Assembly (NCBI RefSeq): GCF_021729155.1
Contig: NZ_JAJQYA010000001.1
Location: 186,001-250,000, forward strand
DNA length: 64,000 bases
Origin: Membranihabitans marinus
Lineage (GTDB): Bacteria; Bacteroidota; Bacteroidia; Chitinophagales; Saprospiraceae
Direction: 5' to 3'
This document shows, piece after piece, positions 47,718-57,900 of this stretch. The notes beneath the pieces are model-generated. The model was not told where the DNA came from and ran no database searches. It worked only from the letters and a program-made list of their open reading frames with translations. The translations under genes and the position numbers were made by a program. Numbering within the stretch: position 1 is the first letter of the stretch; every line of letters starts with the position of its first letter.

Positions 47718-49334
47718 TTATCCGTTTAACCCAATACCTGCATAATCTATTCCAGTTAGTCGATGTATGTCAAGATTAAAAGTAGATAAATCATTTTTAG
47801 AAAATTTTCTAAAATCATCATATCCGCAAGATCTTGAAATCACCTTCATCAAAGTGGTTGTAGCTTCTAAATAGTTACATAATTGTTTAGCGGATTCATC
47901 GATAATAAGTCTGGCTCGAAGATTTTCTTTTTGAGTGGCTATTCCTACAGGACAATTATTAGAATTACATGCTCGCATTCCAAGACAACCTATGGCTTGA
48001 ATTGCTGAATTGGCAATGGCTATGGCATCTGCACCCAACATCATGGCCTTGGCAAAGTCTTCTGCTACTCTCAATCCTCCCGTAATCACTAAACTAATAT
48101 CTTGTCGTCCTAATTGATCTAGATGCTTCCGAGCTCTAGCCAATGCGGGAATGGTGGGTACGTTGATATTGTTTCTCAATATAGTTGGAGCAGATCCTGT
48201 TCCTCCTCCTCTTCCATCTAGGATAATATAATCTGCACCTGCAGCAATAGCAAAATCAATATCAGCCTCAATATGACTTGCAGCTATTTTAAATCCGATG
48301 GGAATACCCCCAGTTTTTTCTCTCACCCTATTGCCAAAATCTTTAAAGTCTTCAACCGTTATAAGATTGGGGAATGCAGCAGGAGAAATAGCATTTTCAC
48401 CAGCTTTTATTCCTCTTACCGCAGCTATCTCAGCAGTTACTTTGTTGCCAGGTAAATGGCCGCCCGTTCCTGTTTTAGCTCCTTGTCCACCTTTAAAATG
48501 AAAAGCTTGTGCCTTGATTACTTTATCCCATGAAAATCCAAATTGACCGGAAGCCAATTCATAGAAATATTTACTATTGTTAGCTTGTTCATCGGGGAGC
48601 ATACCTCCTTCTCCACTACAAATACCGGTGCCGGCCATTTCTGCCCCTTTGGATAAGGCTATTTTGGCTTCTCTAGATAGAGCTCCAAAACTCATATCAG
48701 ATACAAATATGGGTATATCTAGGATCAATGGTTTTGACGCATTTGGACCAATTATTGTTTGGGTATTTACCTCCGAGTCATCTAGTAATGGTCTTTTAGC
48801 CAATTGCGCCGGTAAGAATTGAATATCTTCCCATTTCGGTAACGAATTTCTATCCACTCCCATGGCTTCTGATGGACCGTGATGACCGTATTTTTTTAAA
48901 CCATTTTGCGCCAAACTTTTTATATAAAGAGAGTATGGTTCAGTGTTCTCTGGATGGGTGTCGGCATAATCACCTAGATATTGATCTCGCTGAAAAGGCT
49001 GTGGATGTTCAGTTAAGTAGGCATTTATTTCGTCTTCTTCTATCCATACTTCATCTTCTTTGATGATAGTTGAAAATTTATGCAAGACTTCAGCATTATT
49101 GTATTCACTCACCCCGCTGTCTATTCGATAATCCCAACCGTGAAGACCACATATCAGGTTGTGACCATCGACATATCCATCTGCCATTAGAGCGCCGCGA
49201 TGAAGGCAACGGCCATATAACACTGAAATGGTGTCGTCGTATCTGATAGCGACTAAATCCAATCCATTTATTTGAAAATGTTGAGGTTCTTTAACCTTTA
49301 AAGTTGAATATTCACATAATTTAATCAGTGCCAT
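47718..49334 (-). CDS. Rieske domain fused to glutamate-synthase-like FMN barrel
   Basis: A 538-residue fusion. An N-terminal Rieske [2Fe-2S] domain (about 3-100) has ligands Cys43-x-His45 (CLHRG) and Cys62-xx-His65 (CGLHG). From about 145 onward it is the FMN-binding GltS/GltB-type TIM barrel (DMSFGALSREAKIALSKGAE, SGEGGMLPDE, GQGAKTGTGGHLPG, DGRGGGTGSAPTI). A cluster-type CNSNNCPVGIATQ segment binds the 3Fe-4S centre in true glutamate synthases. The glutaminase domain is absent. It probably oxidises or reduces a small substrate using the Rieske centre as electron port. It is coupled to the YjeF_N gene. Confidence 0.9.
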   Translation of the reverse strand: MALIKLCEYSTLKVKEPQHFQINGLDLVAIRYDDTISVLYGRCLHRGALMADGYVDGHNLICGLHGWDYRIDSGVSEYNNAEVLHKFSTIIKEDEVWIEEDEINAYLTEHPQPFQRDQYLGDYADTHPENTEPYSLYIKSLAQNGLKKYGHHGPSEAMGVDRNSLPKWEDIQFLPAQLAKRPLLDDSEVNTQTIIGPNASKPLILDIPIFVSDMSFGALSREAKIALSKGAEMAGTGICSGEGGMLPDEQANNSKYFYELASGQFGFSWDKVIKAQAFHFKGGQGAKTGTGGHLPGNKVTAEIAAVRGIKAGENAISPAAFPNLITVEDFKDFGNRVREKTGGIPIGFKIAASHIEADIDFAIAAGADYIILDGRGGGTGSAPTILRNNINVPTIPALARARKHLDQLGRQDISLVITGGLRVAEDFAKAMMLGADAIAIANSAIQAIGCLGMRACNSNNCPVGIATQKENLRARLIIDESAKQLCNYLEATTTLMKVISRSCGYDDFRKFSKNDLSTFNLDIHRLTGIDYAGIGLNG

Positions 49335-49570
49335 AGTTTCTTATATTGGTCTAATTTTCTAATTCCGTTCAAAAAGAGTTTAAATAAAAAACTCAATTTG
49401 TCTAAGTTAGTCAAACTATGTCAGAATTTGTATGGTCTAATTGTTAGTTGTGTAAATAATAATAATGACAAAACACTTATGTATAGTATATAAGAAAGTT
49501 TGCCTTAGGTGTTGCAATATAGTAATGGGTGTGGAATTTTTGGAATTTAAATGTATTACGTATAATATAA

Positions 49571-49605
49571 AAAAATCCCTAGTGTCTGGTAAGAGACACT
49601 AGGGA
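49571..49605 (-). terminator. Terminator of DUF1080-Gfo/Idh operon
   Basis: A perfect 12-bp stem TCCCTAGTGTCT / AGACACTAGGGA with a 6-nt loop, followed on the minus strand by TTTTT and more A/T. It lies about 40 bp after the DUF1080 stop codon; the remainder of the 49335-49644 gap shows nothing else. Confidence 0.9.
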
Positions 49606-49644
49606 CGGTTTATAAAAAGGGAAATTTTTATCTAGATAATTGTA

Positions 49645-50388
49645 CTACAGTTTTCTGATTTTAATATTTCTAAACCAAGCTTCTGTAGTGTGGTCTTGTA
49701 ACACAAGATGTCCTTTTCTCTTGTGGTGGTAATTGGGAATTTTTGCGAACTTACTTTTCTTATAAGCTTCCTCTAGAGCTTCAGATCCCAATTCGTAAGT
49801 CAATACCTGTACTCCATTTAACCAGTGTTCTACATGGTTGCCATCAACCAAGATTCTACTGGTATTAAATTCACCCAAAGGTTTAAGTTCTGTGTTGGAT
49901 GGGGCAAACATATCGTAAAGACAGCCCGTGTATTGTGAAGGCTTTAATTTACCTGCATATTCTTCGTCGCCGTCATCAAGTAGTTGATATTCAAATCCGA
50001 TAGCAGATCTCGACGATCCATTGGCTTTAGATATTTCTTTAGATACATTGTATTTGAGTCCACTGTTGCCGGCTTTAAAAGCTCGCCATTCAAAACTCAG
50101 TTCGAAATTGTCAAAGGTTTCAACGGTAATTAAGTCACCTCCAGTAAAAGGTTGGCCATCTTCTCGAGCGGGTACATCGCCTCTGTCCATTTTCTTCAAT
50201 ATACCGTTATCGATTTTCCAATAATTGGTTAAAATTGTATCACTTCCCAAACTTTCCCAGCCATCAAAATTTTTACCGTTAAATAAATCTATCCATTCCG
50301 ATGATTCTTCTGTGGATTGAGAGTCAGATTGTTGACAACCTACAAACAATACCATGGTAAATACAAAAAAGGTATATATTCGATTCAT
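49645..50388 (-). CDS. DUF1080 (3-keto-glycoside hydrolase/lyase-like) lipoprotein
   Basis: A 247-residue lipoprotein (lipobox FVGC, Cys near 18). It has the concanavalin-like DUF1080 fold: WIDLFNGKNFDGWES, ENFELSFEWRA-type strand (FDNFELSFEWRAFKAGNSGL), GFEYQLLDD and HWLNGVQVLTYE. Members have been shown to cleave 3-keto-glycosides, a step made possible by oxidation of the sugar at C3. It is 3 bp after a Tat-signal Gfo/Idh dehydrogenase, the usual partner. Envelope location is predicted. The natural glycoside is unknown. Confidence 0.9.
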   Translation of the reverse strand: MNRIYTFFVFTMVLFVGCQQSDSQSTEESSEWIDLFNGKNFDGWESLGSDTILTNYWKIDNGILKKMDRGDVPAREDGQPFTGGDLITVETFDNFELSFEWRAFKAGNSGLKYNVSKEISKANGSSRSAIGFEYQLLDDGDEEYAGKLKPSQYTGCLYDMFAPSNTELKPLGEFNTSRILVDGNHVEHWLNGVQVLTYELGSEALEEAYKKSKFAKIPNYHHKRKGHLVLQDHTTEAWFRNIKIRKL

Positions 50389-50391
50389 ATC

Positions 50392-51432
50392 TTATTGGGC
50401 TTTATTCATTACTTTTTCCATGGAAACATGTTTTCCATTTTTCTTCTTACTGAGATCTGCTGCTGTCATAAAGGCACATATTTCAATGGTTTCCTCTGGT
50501 CTTACAGGTACTATTCCGGTATCAAAATAGCTAGCGACTTCTTCTAGAAGCGGCATATAACCACCATAGGGTCCTAGGTTTAATTGACCTTTTTCACCAA
50601 ATGCAGTACCGCCATATCCACCTTTAGGAGATCTCAATCCAGTGAAAGTTCCAATGCGTCCTCCTTCCCAGATTCCAGTGACTACATCGAGACCTTCGGT
50701 ATGTGTTCTACTCACGGATTGACATCCCGTACCCATAACGGTAAACAAAGTCTCTACACCGTGAATGGCATACCAATACAAATCAGGATGAGTTTCCTCG
50801 TATTTGGCAGGACTAAATGTAGTCGCTCCCAACACTTTGCCAATTTCTCCGTTTTTCAACTTGTCCATTCCTCCAGTATATCTCAAGGATGATGATGACC
50901 ATACGGGGATATTGTATTTTTCAGATGCTTCAAAAATCTTATAGGTGTCTTCTAGTGAGGCCGCAATGGGCTTGTCGATAAACACTCTTTTTCCTGCTTG
51001 TAGGACGGGAATCACTTGTTCTAAATGTCGACGTCCATCATTGGTTTCCAATAATATAACATCTGTTTTATCTAATAATGAAGCGATGGAATCTACGATT
51101 TCTACTCCTATTTCCTTCATTTGATCGATGTATCCTGGAATTCTTTCTGTACTGGATACAATGTCTTTACTACCATGTGGATAAGCTGCCACTACTTTAT
51201 ACCCCAGTAATTTAGGATTGGCATCCTCTTTATTCATTCCCTTGGCAAAAGCTATACTATGAGAAGTATCTAATCCAATGATTCCTACTCTTTTTCCCTT
51301 TAAGGCAGAAGAGTTATAACTAGATTGGAAGGAGGCTGCTTTTGAGATAAATGGAAAAGCCGCTAGTCCAGAAGTGGCCAATGCAGATTTTTTCAAGAAG
51401 TCTCGTCGGAGAAGGTTATTTTTTATACTCAT
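50392..51432 (-). CDS. Tat-signal Gfo/Idh/MocA oxidoreductase
   Basis: NAD(P)-dependent sugar dehydrogenase-type protein of 346 residues. The N-terminus LLRRDFLKKSALATSGLAAF is a twin-arginine signal. The Rossmann strand RVGIIGLDTSHSIAF, DVILLETNDGRRH and the EKP-like VFIDKPIA motif (Lys kept) are visible. YAIHGVETLFTVMG is the probable active-site helix. It is first in a two-gene operon with DUF1080 and has a perfect operator just upstream. Predicted to oxidise or reduce a hydroxyl group on a sugar or glycoside in the periplasm. Confidence 0.9.
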   Translation of the reverse strand: MSIKNNLLRRDFLKKSALATSGLAAFPFISKAASFQSSYNSSALKGKRVGIIGLDTSHSIAFAKGMNKEDANPKLLGYKVVAAYPHGSKDIVSSTERIPGYIDQMKEIGVEIVDSIASLLDKTDVILLETNDGRRHLEQVIPVLQAGKRVFIDKPIAASLEDTYKIFEASEKYNIPVWSSSSLRYTGGMDKLKNGEIGKVLGATTFSPAKYEETHPDLYWYAIHGVETLFTVMGTGCQSVSRTHTEGLDVVTGIWEGGRIGTFTGLRSPKGGYGGTAFGEKGQLNLGPYGGYMPLLEEVASYFDTGIVPVRPEETIEICAFMTAADLSKKKNGKHVSMEKVMNKAQ

Positions 51433-51444
51433 AGATGTATTGGT

Positions 51445-51462
51445 TTCGGTAACGTTACCGAA
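51445..51462. promoter_or_regulatory. 18-bp LacI-type operator
   Basis: TTCGGTAACGTTACCGAA is a perfect palindrome with a central CG, 12 bp before the Gfo/Idh start codon. The GGTAACGTTACC core is the form bound by many LacI/GalR regulators. A bound protein would overlap the promoter or ribosome region, suggesting repression. No LacI gene is in the window. Confidence 0.75.
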
Positions 51463-51592
51463 GTTAGGTATTTAAAACGAAACCACCAAGATTAATAAGT
51501 CAATCCTGTAAAAAAAATGCCAATTACTTCTTTTCTTCTCTATTTTTTTAAATTAATATCTTGATTTTAACTGAATACCAATCACAATGAGA

Positions 51593-53086
51593 TTACTTTG
51601 ATTTCATTGAAATAAAATCTTTAAGTAATCGTATTACCATAATAATGATTAGGATAACCAAAGGAAGTGATGTGAGGATTAAGATTTTTTGCACGGCAAT
51701 TAAGACATTGATATCTTCTCTGACATAGCCCAACCATAATAGGGCCATTCCCATACAGGCTAACAATATTCCCCAGACCAATCGATGACGCTTGGACGGT
51801 CGATATTTTCCTTCATCTGTAATCATGGCCATTACGTATATTGAAGAATCTAAAGAAGTAATTAGAAATCCGGCCAGGAGTGATATTACTACTATATTGA
51901 TATAATCACTGGCGGGAAAGTGATTGAAAAATACAAAAATCGATGTGAATACATTGGAGAATTGATCAGGTGATTGAAGGGGATTTTCCAGAATCGAAAA
52001 AGCATTTTGCCCCATGATGCTAAACCATATAAAGGTGGTAAAACTAGGGATAATCAGTACTCCAAGAACCATTTGTCTTATGGACCGACCTTTGGAAATT
52101 CGCGCTATAAAGATACCGATAAACGGTGCCCATGCTATCCAGAATGCCCAGTAATAATAGGTCCAATCACTTAAAAATTCCTCCCCGGGATTATACGGTG
52201 GCAAAGCCAAACTCAGGGGTATGAAATCTGTGACATAGGCCCATAAACTTTCGGAAAATAGTGAAACTACATTGCCTAAGTTGGATTGGAATAAAAGCCA
52301 GAGAGTAAGGGCTGTAGTTACCATCATGTTTAGGTTGGACCATAGTCTAATCCCCTTGTGCAATCCCTTCCACGAAGACCACAAGGCAAAGCCTGCAATA
52401 ATTATCATAATATATATGGTAGTGGAAAGATCCCATGAGGTGTTGGGATATAAGTGGGCTAGTCCGCCATTGATTTGAGTAACACCTAGTCCAAGTGCGG
52501 CAATTAAACCAAACATGGTGGTGAAGAGTACTAGAATGTCTGTTCCATGAATGACTTTTAGGGGCTTGGTTTCAGTCGTCCATACAGAACTTATCCTCAC
52601 TGGTCTATTCATTCGAAATATGTAAAAGCTCACAATTAAAGCTAATATGGTATAAAATGCCCATGCTGTAAACCCCCATTGATAAAAGGTGAATTCCATA
52701 GCCATGATGGAGCGCGATTTATTCCCTCCTATCTCCAAGTTTTGCTGCATAAAGACCGGTTCTTGTACCGCTCTTAATAAGATTCCAGAACCCATGCCTG
52801 CACTGTAGAGCATGGCGATCCATGAGGCAAAGGAATATTCGGGTTTTTCTATACCTCCGATTTTAATAGCTCCGTATTTTGAGATACTCAATACCACTAA
52901 AATCCCTACACAGAACAAACCAAAAAATAAATATATCGGTCCAAATATATCTCTAATCCAAAGCGATGCAATCTCTACCCAAGAATAAAATTCATGGGCG
53001 TTAAGAGCGATAATCACAAGTAAAATAATGATAAGTAAGCTACTTATATTTAGTAATGTGACCTTGTTTTTTTTAGTTTTCTTCAT
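51593..53086 (-). CDS. BCCT-family transporter
   Basis: Sodium- or proton-coupled transporter of trimethylammonium compounds (betaine, choline, carnitine) and relatives. The 497 residues hold about 12 membrane helices. The family signature is visible as YSAGMGSGILLRAVQEPVF, where the usual pattern is GMGIGxxFWGVAEPxxH; the aromatic Trp is changed to Leu-Arg. WAFWIAWAPFIGIFIARISK and FWIFITSLDSS-like segments (FLITSLDSSIYVMAM) are also typical. The start MKKTKKNKVTLLN is basic and suitable. Substrate may differ from betaine because of the altered signature. No regulator or related enzyme lies next to it. Confidence 0.88.
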   Translation of the reverse strand: MKKTKKNKVTLLNISSLLIIILLVIIALNAHEFYSWVEIASLWIRDIFGPIYLFFGLFCVGILVVLSISKYGAIKIGGIEKPEYSFASWIAMLYSAGMGSGILLRAVQEPVFMQQNLEIGGNKSRSIMAMEFTFYQWGFTAWAFYTILALIVSFYIFRMNRPVRISSVWTTETKPLKVIHGTDILVLFTTMFGLIAALGLGVTQINGGLAHLYPNTSWDLSTTIYIMIIIAGFALWSSWKGLHKGIRLWSNLNMMVTTALTLWLLFQSNLGNVVSLFSESLWAYVTDFIPLSLALPPYNPGEEFLSDWTYYYWAFWIAWAPFIGIFIARISKGRSIRQMVLGVLIIPSFTTFIWFSIMGQNAFSILENPLQSPDQFSNVFTSIFVFFNHFPASDYINIVVISLLAGFLITSLDSSIYVMAMITDEGKYRPSKRHRLVWGILLACMGMALLWLGYVREDINVLIAVQKILILTSLPLVILIIIMVIRLLKDFISMKSK

Positions 53087-53243
53087 TGGAGAGTGATATT
53101 CTTAAAGTGGTATTTGCAAGGTATTTAAAAAATATAAGTTTAAAGCTCTATTTTTTTATTTAATATAATGGTATTCAGTCTGATATATATTGAGTAAGTC
53201 TCTTGGTTGGTATGTGATAATTAAAAATGTATTTCATATCAAA

Positions 53244-53280
53244 TAAAAAAAGCCGGATCGAATAATACGACCCGGCTTTT
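53244..53280 (-). terminator. Terminator of icd
   Basis: On the minus strand AAAAGCCGG / CCGGCTTTT with an inner TCG / CGA pair forms a strong stem, followed by T7. It lies 21 bp after the icd stop codon and before the BCCT gene. Confidence 0.9.
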
Positions 53281-53301
53281 AAATATATCTATAGTCAACA
53301 A

Positions 53302-54522
53302 TTACATGTTGGCAATGATTTCTGAACCAAATTCTGAACAAGACAATAAGGTTGCACCATCCATTAATCTTTCAAAATCGTAAGTTACTCTTTTAGAGCT
53401 AATTGCTCCTTCAACTCCTTTAATGATAAGATCAGCAACTTCAGGCCATCCCATATAACGGAACATCATTTCTCCAGATAGGATTACTGAACTTGGATTT
53501 ACTTTGTCTAACCCAGCATATTTTGGAGCAGTACCGTGAGTAGCTTCAAATATTGAGGCACCTGTATGGTAGTTGATGTTGGCACCTGGAGCAATTCCTA
53601 TACCACCTACTTGTGCTGCCAAAGCATCAGAAATATAGTCACCATTAAGGTTTAAGGTAGCTATTACATCATATTCTTTTGGTCTCAATAAGATTTGTTG
53701 TAAGAATGCATCAGCGATAACATCTTTTACGATCAATTCCTGACCATCTTTTTTAATGATCTGCCATGGTCCACCCTCATAGTCAGTTGCACCGTAGTCT
53801 TTTTTGGCTACTTCATAACCCCACTCTTTAAATTTACCTTCTGTAAATTTCATGATATTTCCTTTGTGTACCAAAGTAAGGGAAGCTTTTTTGTTATCTA
53901 AAGCATAGTCTATCGCTGCTTGAACGATTCTAGCAGTACCTTCTTCAGATACAGGCTTAATACCCAATGAAGATGAATTAGGGAATCTGATGTTGGTCAC
54001 TCCCATCTCGTCGATCAAGAAGTTTTTCAATTTTTCTAATTCAGGTGTTCCTGCCAAATATTCGATACCTGCATAGATGTCTTCAGTGTTTTCTCTGAAG
54101 ATAGTCATGTCCACATTGTTGGGTTCTTTTACTGGAGAAGGAACTCCTTGGAACCAACGTACCGGACGTACACAAGCGTAAAGGTCTAATTTTTGTCGCA
54201 AAGCTACATTTAACGATCGAATTCCACCACCTACAGGTGTAGTCAATGGACCTTTGATAGCTACTAAATATTCCTCAATAGCATCTAGAGTTGCTTGTGG
54301 CAACCATTCCCCTGTTTGGTCGAAGGCTTTTTGTCCAGCCAATACTTCCTTCCATTCAATTTTTTTCTCCCCACCATATGCTTTCTCAACTGCTGCATCA
54401 AATACTCTTACTGATGCTGCCCAGATGTCGGCACCTATACCATCACCTTCGATAAAGGGAATTACAGGATTATTTGGAACATTTAATTTTCTATTTTCAA
54501 TCGTTATTTTCTGTCCGCTCAT
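53302..54522 (-). CDS. icd: NADP-dependent isocitrate dehydrogenase
   Basis: TCA-cycle enzyme converting isocitrate to 2-oxoglutarate. The 406 residues match the monocistronic dimeric type. [19 protein letters not shown] holds part of the substrate/NADP pocket. [38 protein letters not shown] and [13 protein letters not shown] are the conserved blocks, the last with the cofactor loop. [15 protein letters not shown] marks the N-terminus. A TACCTTTG -7-like box lies 38 bp upstream of the start. Confidence 0.97.
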   Translation of the reverse strand: MSGQKITIENRKLNVPNNPVIPFIEGDGIGADIWAASVRVFDAAVEKAYGGEKKIEWKEVLAGQKAFDQTGEWLPQATLDAIEEYLVAIKGPLTTPVGGGIRSLNVALRQKLDLYACVRPVRWFQGVPSPVKEPNNVDMTIFRENTEDIYAGIEYLAGTPELEKLKNFLIDEMGVTNIRFPNSSSLGIKPVSEEGTARIVQAAIDYALDNKKASLTLVHKGNIMKFTEGKFKEWGYEVAKKDYGATDYEGGPWQIIKKDGQELIVKDVIADAFLQQILLRPKEYDVIATLNLNGDYISDALAAQVGGIGIAPGANINYHTGASIFEATHGTAPKYAGLDKVNPSSVILSGEMMFRYMGWPEVADLIIKGVEGAISSKRVTYDFERLMDGATLLSCSEFGSEIIANM

Positions 54523-54559
54523 TATGTAGCTTTTTTTTAATTGGTAAAAAAATCGTGAA

Positions 54560-54567
54560 CAAAGGTA
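54560..54567 (-). promoter_or_regulatory. Candidate -7 box for icd
   Basis: On the minus strand this reads TACCTTTG, a full match to TAnnTTTG, 38 bp from the icd ATG. No TTG is seen at the right distance for -33. The rest of the 54523-54986 gap holds a short dispersed motif (54861-54915) and the terminator of the next gene. Confidence 0.45.
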
Positions 54568-54920
54568 AGATTATTTGTATTAAATCCTTATATGTGTATG
54601 ACTTATAATTTGTTGGATTAATATTTTGTTAACGTGACATGTTGAAAGGATATAATATGTTCAATAAGCAAGAATGAATCATTAGATATCGACATCCTCT
54701 TATCTTTGCAGTAAAAGGGACATTAGATCATTGACTTTCAAACTGGGATTTGGGGCATTTCAATGTTTTTAAGAATGATATATTAAATAAAATTTATTAT
54801 CTCCATCTGCTTTTTCTTAAAATAATGCGATTCAAAATATGAACCGGTCAATAGTGATAAACGCATTTGGTATAGGTAGAATTCTTTCCGTTATTTTAAA
54901 ATGTAATTCGTATTAAAAGT

Positions 54921-54958
54921 AAAAAGGAGATGGCAACTATGGCTACCATCTCCTTTTT
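54921..54958 (-). terminator. Terminator of the ThuA fusion gene
   Basis: A 13-bp stem AAAAAGGAGATGG / CCATCTCCTTTTT with a 12-nt loop, T-rich in either direction. It lies 28 bp after the stop codon of the 1145-residue gene. Confidence 0.88.
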
Positions 54959-54986
54959 GATATTTTTTCAAACTGAGTTTTAAAGT

Positions 54987-57900
54987 TTAAGGCATCCATT
55001 CAATACCCATCAATGCCAACCCAACAGCTTTGTCGTTGTTGTCAGTGATGTTTATCCATAAATCACTTACGGCGTTTTCGTTGGAGGTATTAGATAAATT
55101 TTGACTGATTTCTAAGGGTTTTTTACTCTTGGCACCTACTCCAATGGTTTTTTCCATCAATATTTCACCAGTCGCACTGCCTTTTCGCAATTCAAAATGC
55201 CATCCTGCTGGACTGTCGTTGATGGCCGCAAAAGAAATCTTTCCCTTTCTAATATCGGTTAAATCTATGTCTTTAAAGTGTAAACTAGCTTTTTTGCCTT
55301 CGATGATGGCCAATTGGTGACCATCCACTTCGTCTTGTTTGCCACCTTTGATTTCAGAAGCATCGTAGGCCGACAAGAATGGTCGGGCTAAATATATGGT
55401 TTGGTTTCCCGACAGAGGAGCAGCATTCTCGCCTCCTTTGTCTTTATATGAAGCCGATATAACCAATACCCCATCTTCTGTAAATTTGTATTCCCGAGAT
55501 GGATGGAAACTTCCCTTTACTGGTAAGCTGGGCTTTGATAAATTAGAAGCTGAAAGACCTAATATCCAATCGACAATCTTTGAAACTTTATCTAAAGGAA
55601 GATCTGGGTGAGCTGCCATAGCTACTTCACCCCATACACCACTACCTCCTTGGATTACTTTGTCCACAAGGTGTTCTTTGGCTTTGTCTTGACCCACATA
55701 TTTTTTAGATATTTCCATATAAGCTGGACCCACTGATTTTTCATTTTTCTTGTGGCAGGATGCACAATCTAGTCCAGAAATTATTCCCAATACTTCTAGT
55801 TCTGGGTCTATACTTTCTTGATGCCCCAGAGTGGTGGATGCCTTGTCCAAACTTTCAACATAGTCTTTGTCCACTCTGATATTGGCCATTTCTATGCCAG
55901 AGTCCATTGACCCATCTTCCGCATCGTTTACTGAAACACTATAGCGCAATGGTTTATTGGCAAAATAATATTGTTGATTTCCTTCAATTTCAATGGCTAC
56001 TTCTGGTCTTGTATTGCCGGCCACAATGGTGTAGTGTTGACTTGCATTCTGGCTACCGTGTATATCACTTACTTCTACATATATATTGTGCTCACCTGCA
56101 TCCTCTATTTTCAATGTATATTGAGGTTCTTCAGTGGTCGCTACGGTCTGACCATTGTGCTTCCATGTATAACTTATTTTGTCACCATCGGGATCGTATG
56201 AACCCTCGGCTTTCATTTCTATGGTGAGTGGAACTTGACCGGCGGATCGATCTATGGCCAATGTCGGTTGTGGAGCTCTATTGCCGCCATTGTATTCTAT
56301 GCGGACCAGACTGGAATTGGCATTTTTAGAAAACCATCCACTACCGTATTCTATCATATACATTTGACCATCTGGTGCAAATTCTATATCGTTGATACTG
56401 AAAAATTTTGTGTTTGGCATAAAGGGTTCTATCCGCATTATATCACCTTCTTCATTCATGGTGACTACCTTAATCCAATTCCTAATCCATTCGTAGATAA
56501 ACAGCTTGCCATCGTAATAATCTGCCATCCTCGTCTCCGCGGGATAAAATTCTGGATAGTACACTGGGCCGGCCATGGCGGTTCGACCACCTGATCCCAA
56601 AATGGGAAATTCTTTGGACGTATTGTAGGGATACCAGATAAATGCTGGTTGTGCAGGGGGTAATTCTGTTAAACCAGTATTGTTTCTTGAATTGTTGACT
56701 GGTTTTTCTGGGTCAAAACGCAGTTGTGATTCACCAATATTAAAATCATATTGCCAATAAGGTTTGTTATCTCCTACAAAATATGGCCATCCAAAGTTAC
56801 CTGCCTTTCTGGCTTGATTGACTTCATCGTGACCTCGAGGTCCTCTGGTGTCTAGGCTATCCGCTCTGGCATCTGGTCCTACCTCACCCCAATAGAGGAA
56901 GCCTGTTTTTTGATCCACTGATATCCTGTATGGATTTCTATTCCCCATTACATAGATTTCCGGTCTTGCCTTTGGATTGTCCGGTGCAAATAGATTGCCT
57001 TCAGGAATGCTATAACTTCCATCTTCTTCTACTTTTATCCGGATAATTTTTCCTCGTAAGTCGTTGGTATTTCCTGGAGCCCTCCTGCCATCGTATTGTT
57101 CTTTTCCAGGTCTGTCATCAAGAGGGGCAAACCCATTAAGATTGATAGCATATCGCTCTCCAGTTACCTTATCTTTTTGGTTAAATGGAGTGGTGTTATC
57201 TCCGGTCGAAACATAAAGATTGCCTTCTTTGTCAAAAGCTATTGATCCACCTGTGTGGCAGCAGATATCTCGATCGGTTTTTACATCGAGAATAACTTGC
57301 TCGGAATCCATGTCCCATTTATCATCTTTAAACTGAAATCTGGATAGTCGATCTACCGATACACCTACCGGGGAATAAAATACATAGATCCAATGATTGG
57401 TATCGTAATTGGGGTCTACTTGAATCCCCATTAGTCCAGTTTCCACATTTACATTGGGAGTATCTGTCTTAGAATATACCGGTATGTCCACCAATTTTTT
57501 CAATTCTTTCATGGATTGGTCGTAATATTGAATACCACCTGTCCTTTCAGAAATCAAAATATTATTATTTGGGAGAATGGCTATTTCTGTCGGTTCTGCT
57601 AGACCACGAGCTAGTATAACTTTGCTAAATCTATCTTCATCTGGGGGATAGTCAGACTTCACTATACTATAGTCCAATTCTGTGTTTTCACCAATGGCAT
57701 AGGAAATCCCAGCGTAGAGGAGGTCAAGAAATTCGACTTCTTCAAAGGACGAAGAAGTATGACCAAACTCCATGTAAAATGATCGACCACCGTCATAATT
57801 GTGGTACCATACCATGGGATGATGGCCATTGCTGCCACCTTCATAGGAGGATTCGTCTATACTCACTAGGACATTGACATGATCTGGAGTCTGGACAAAA

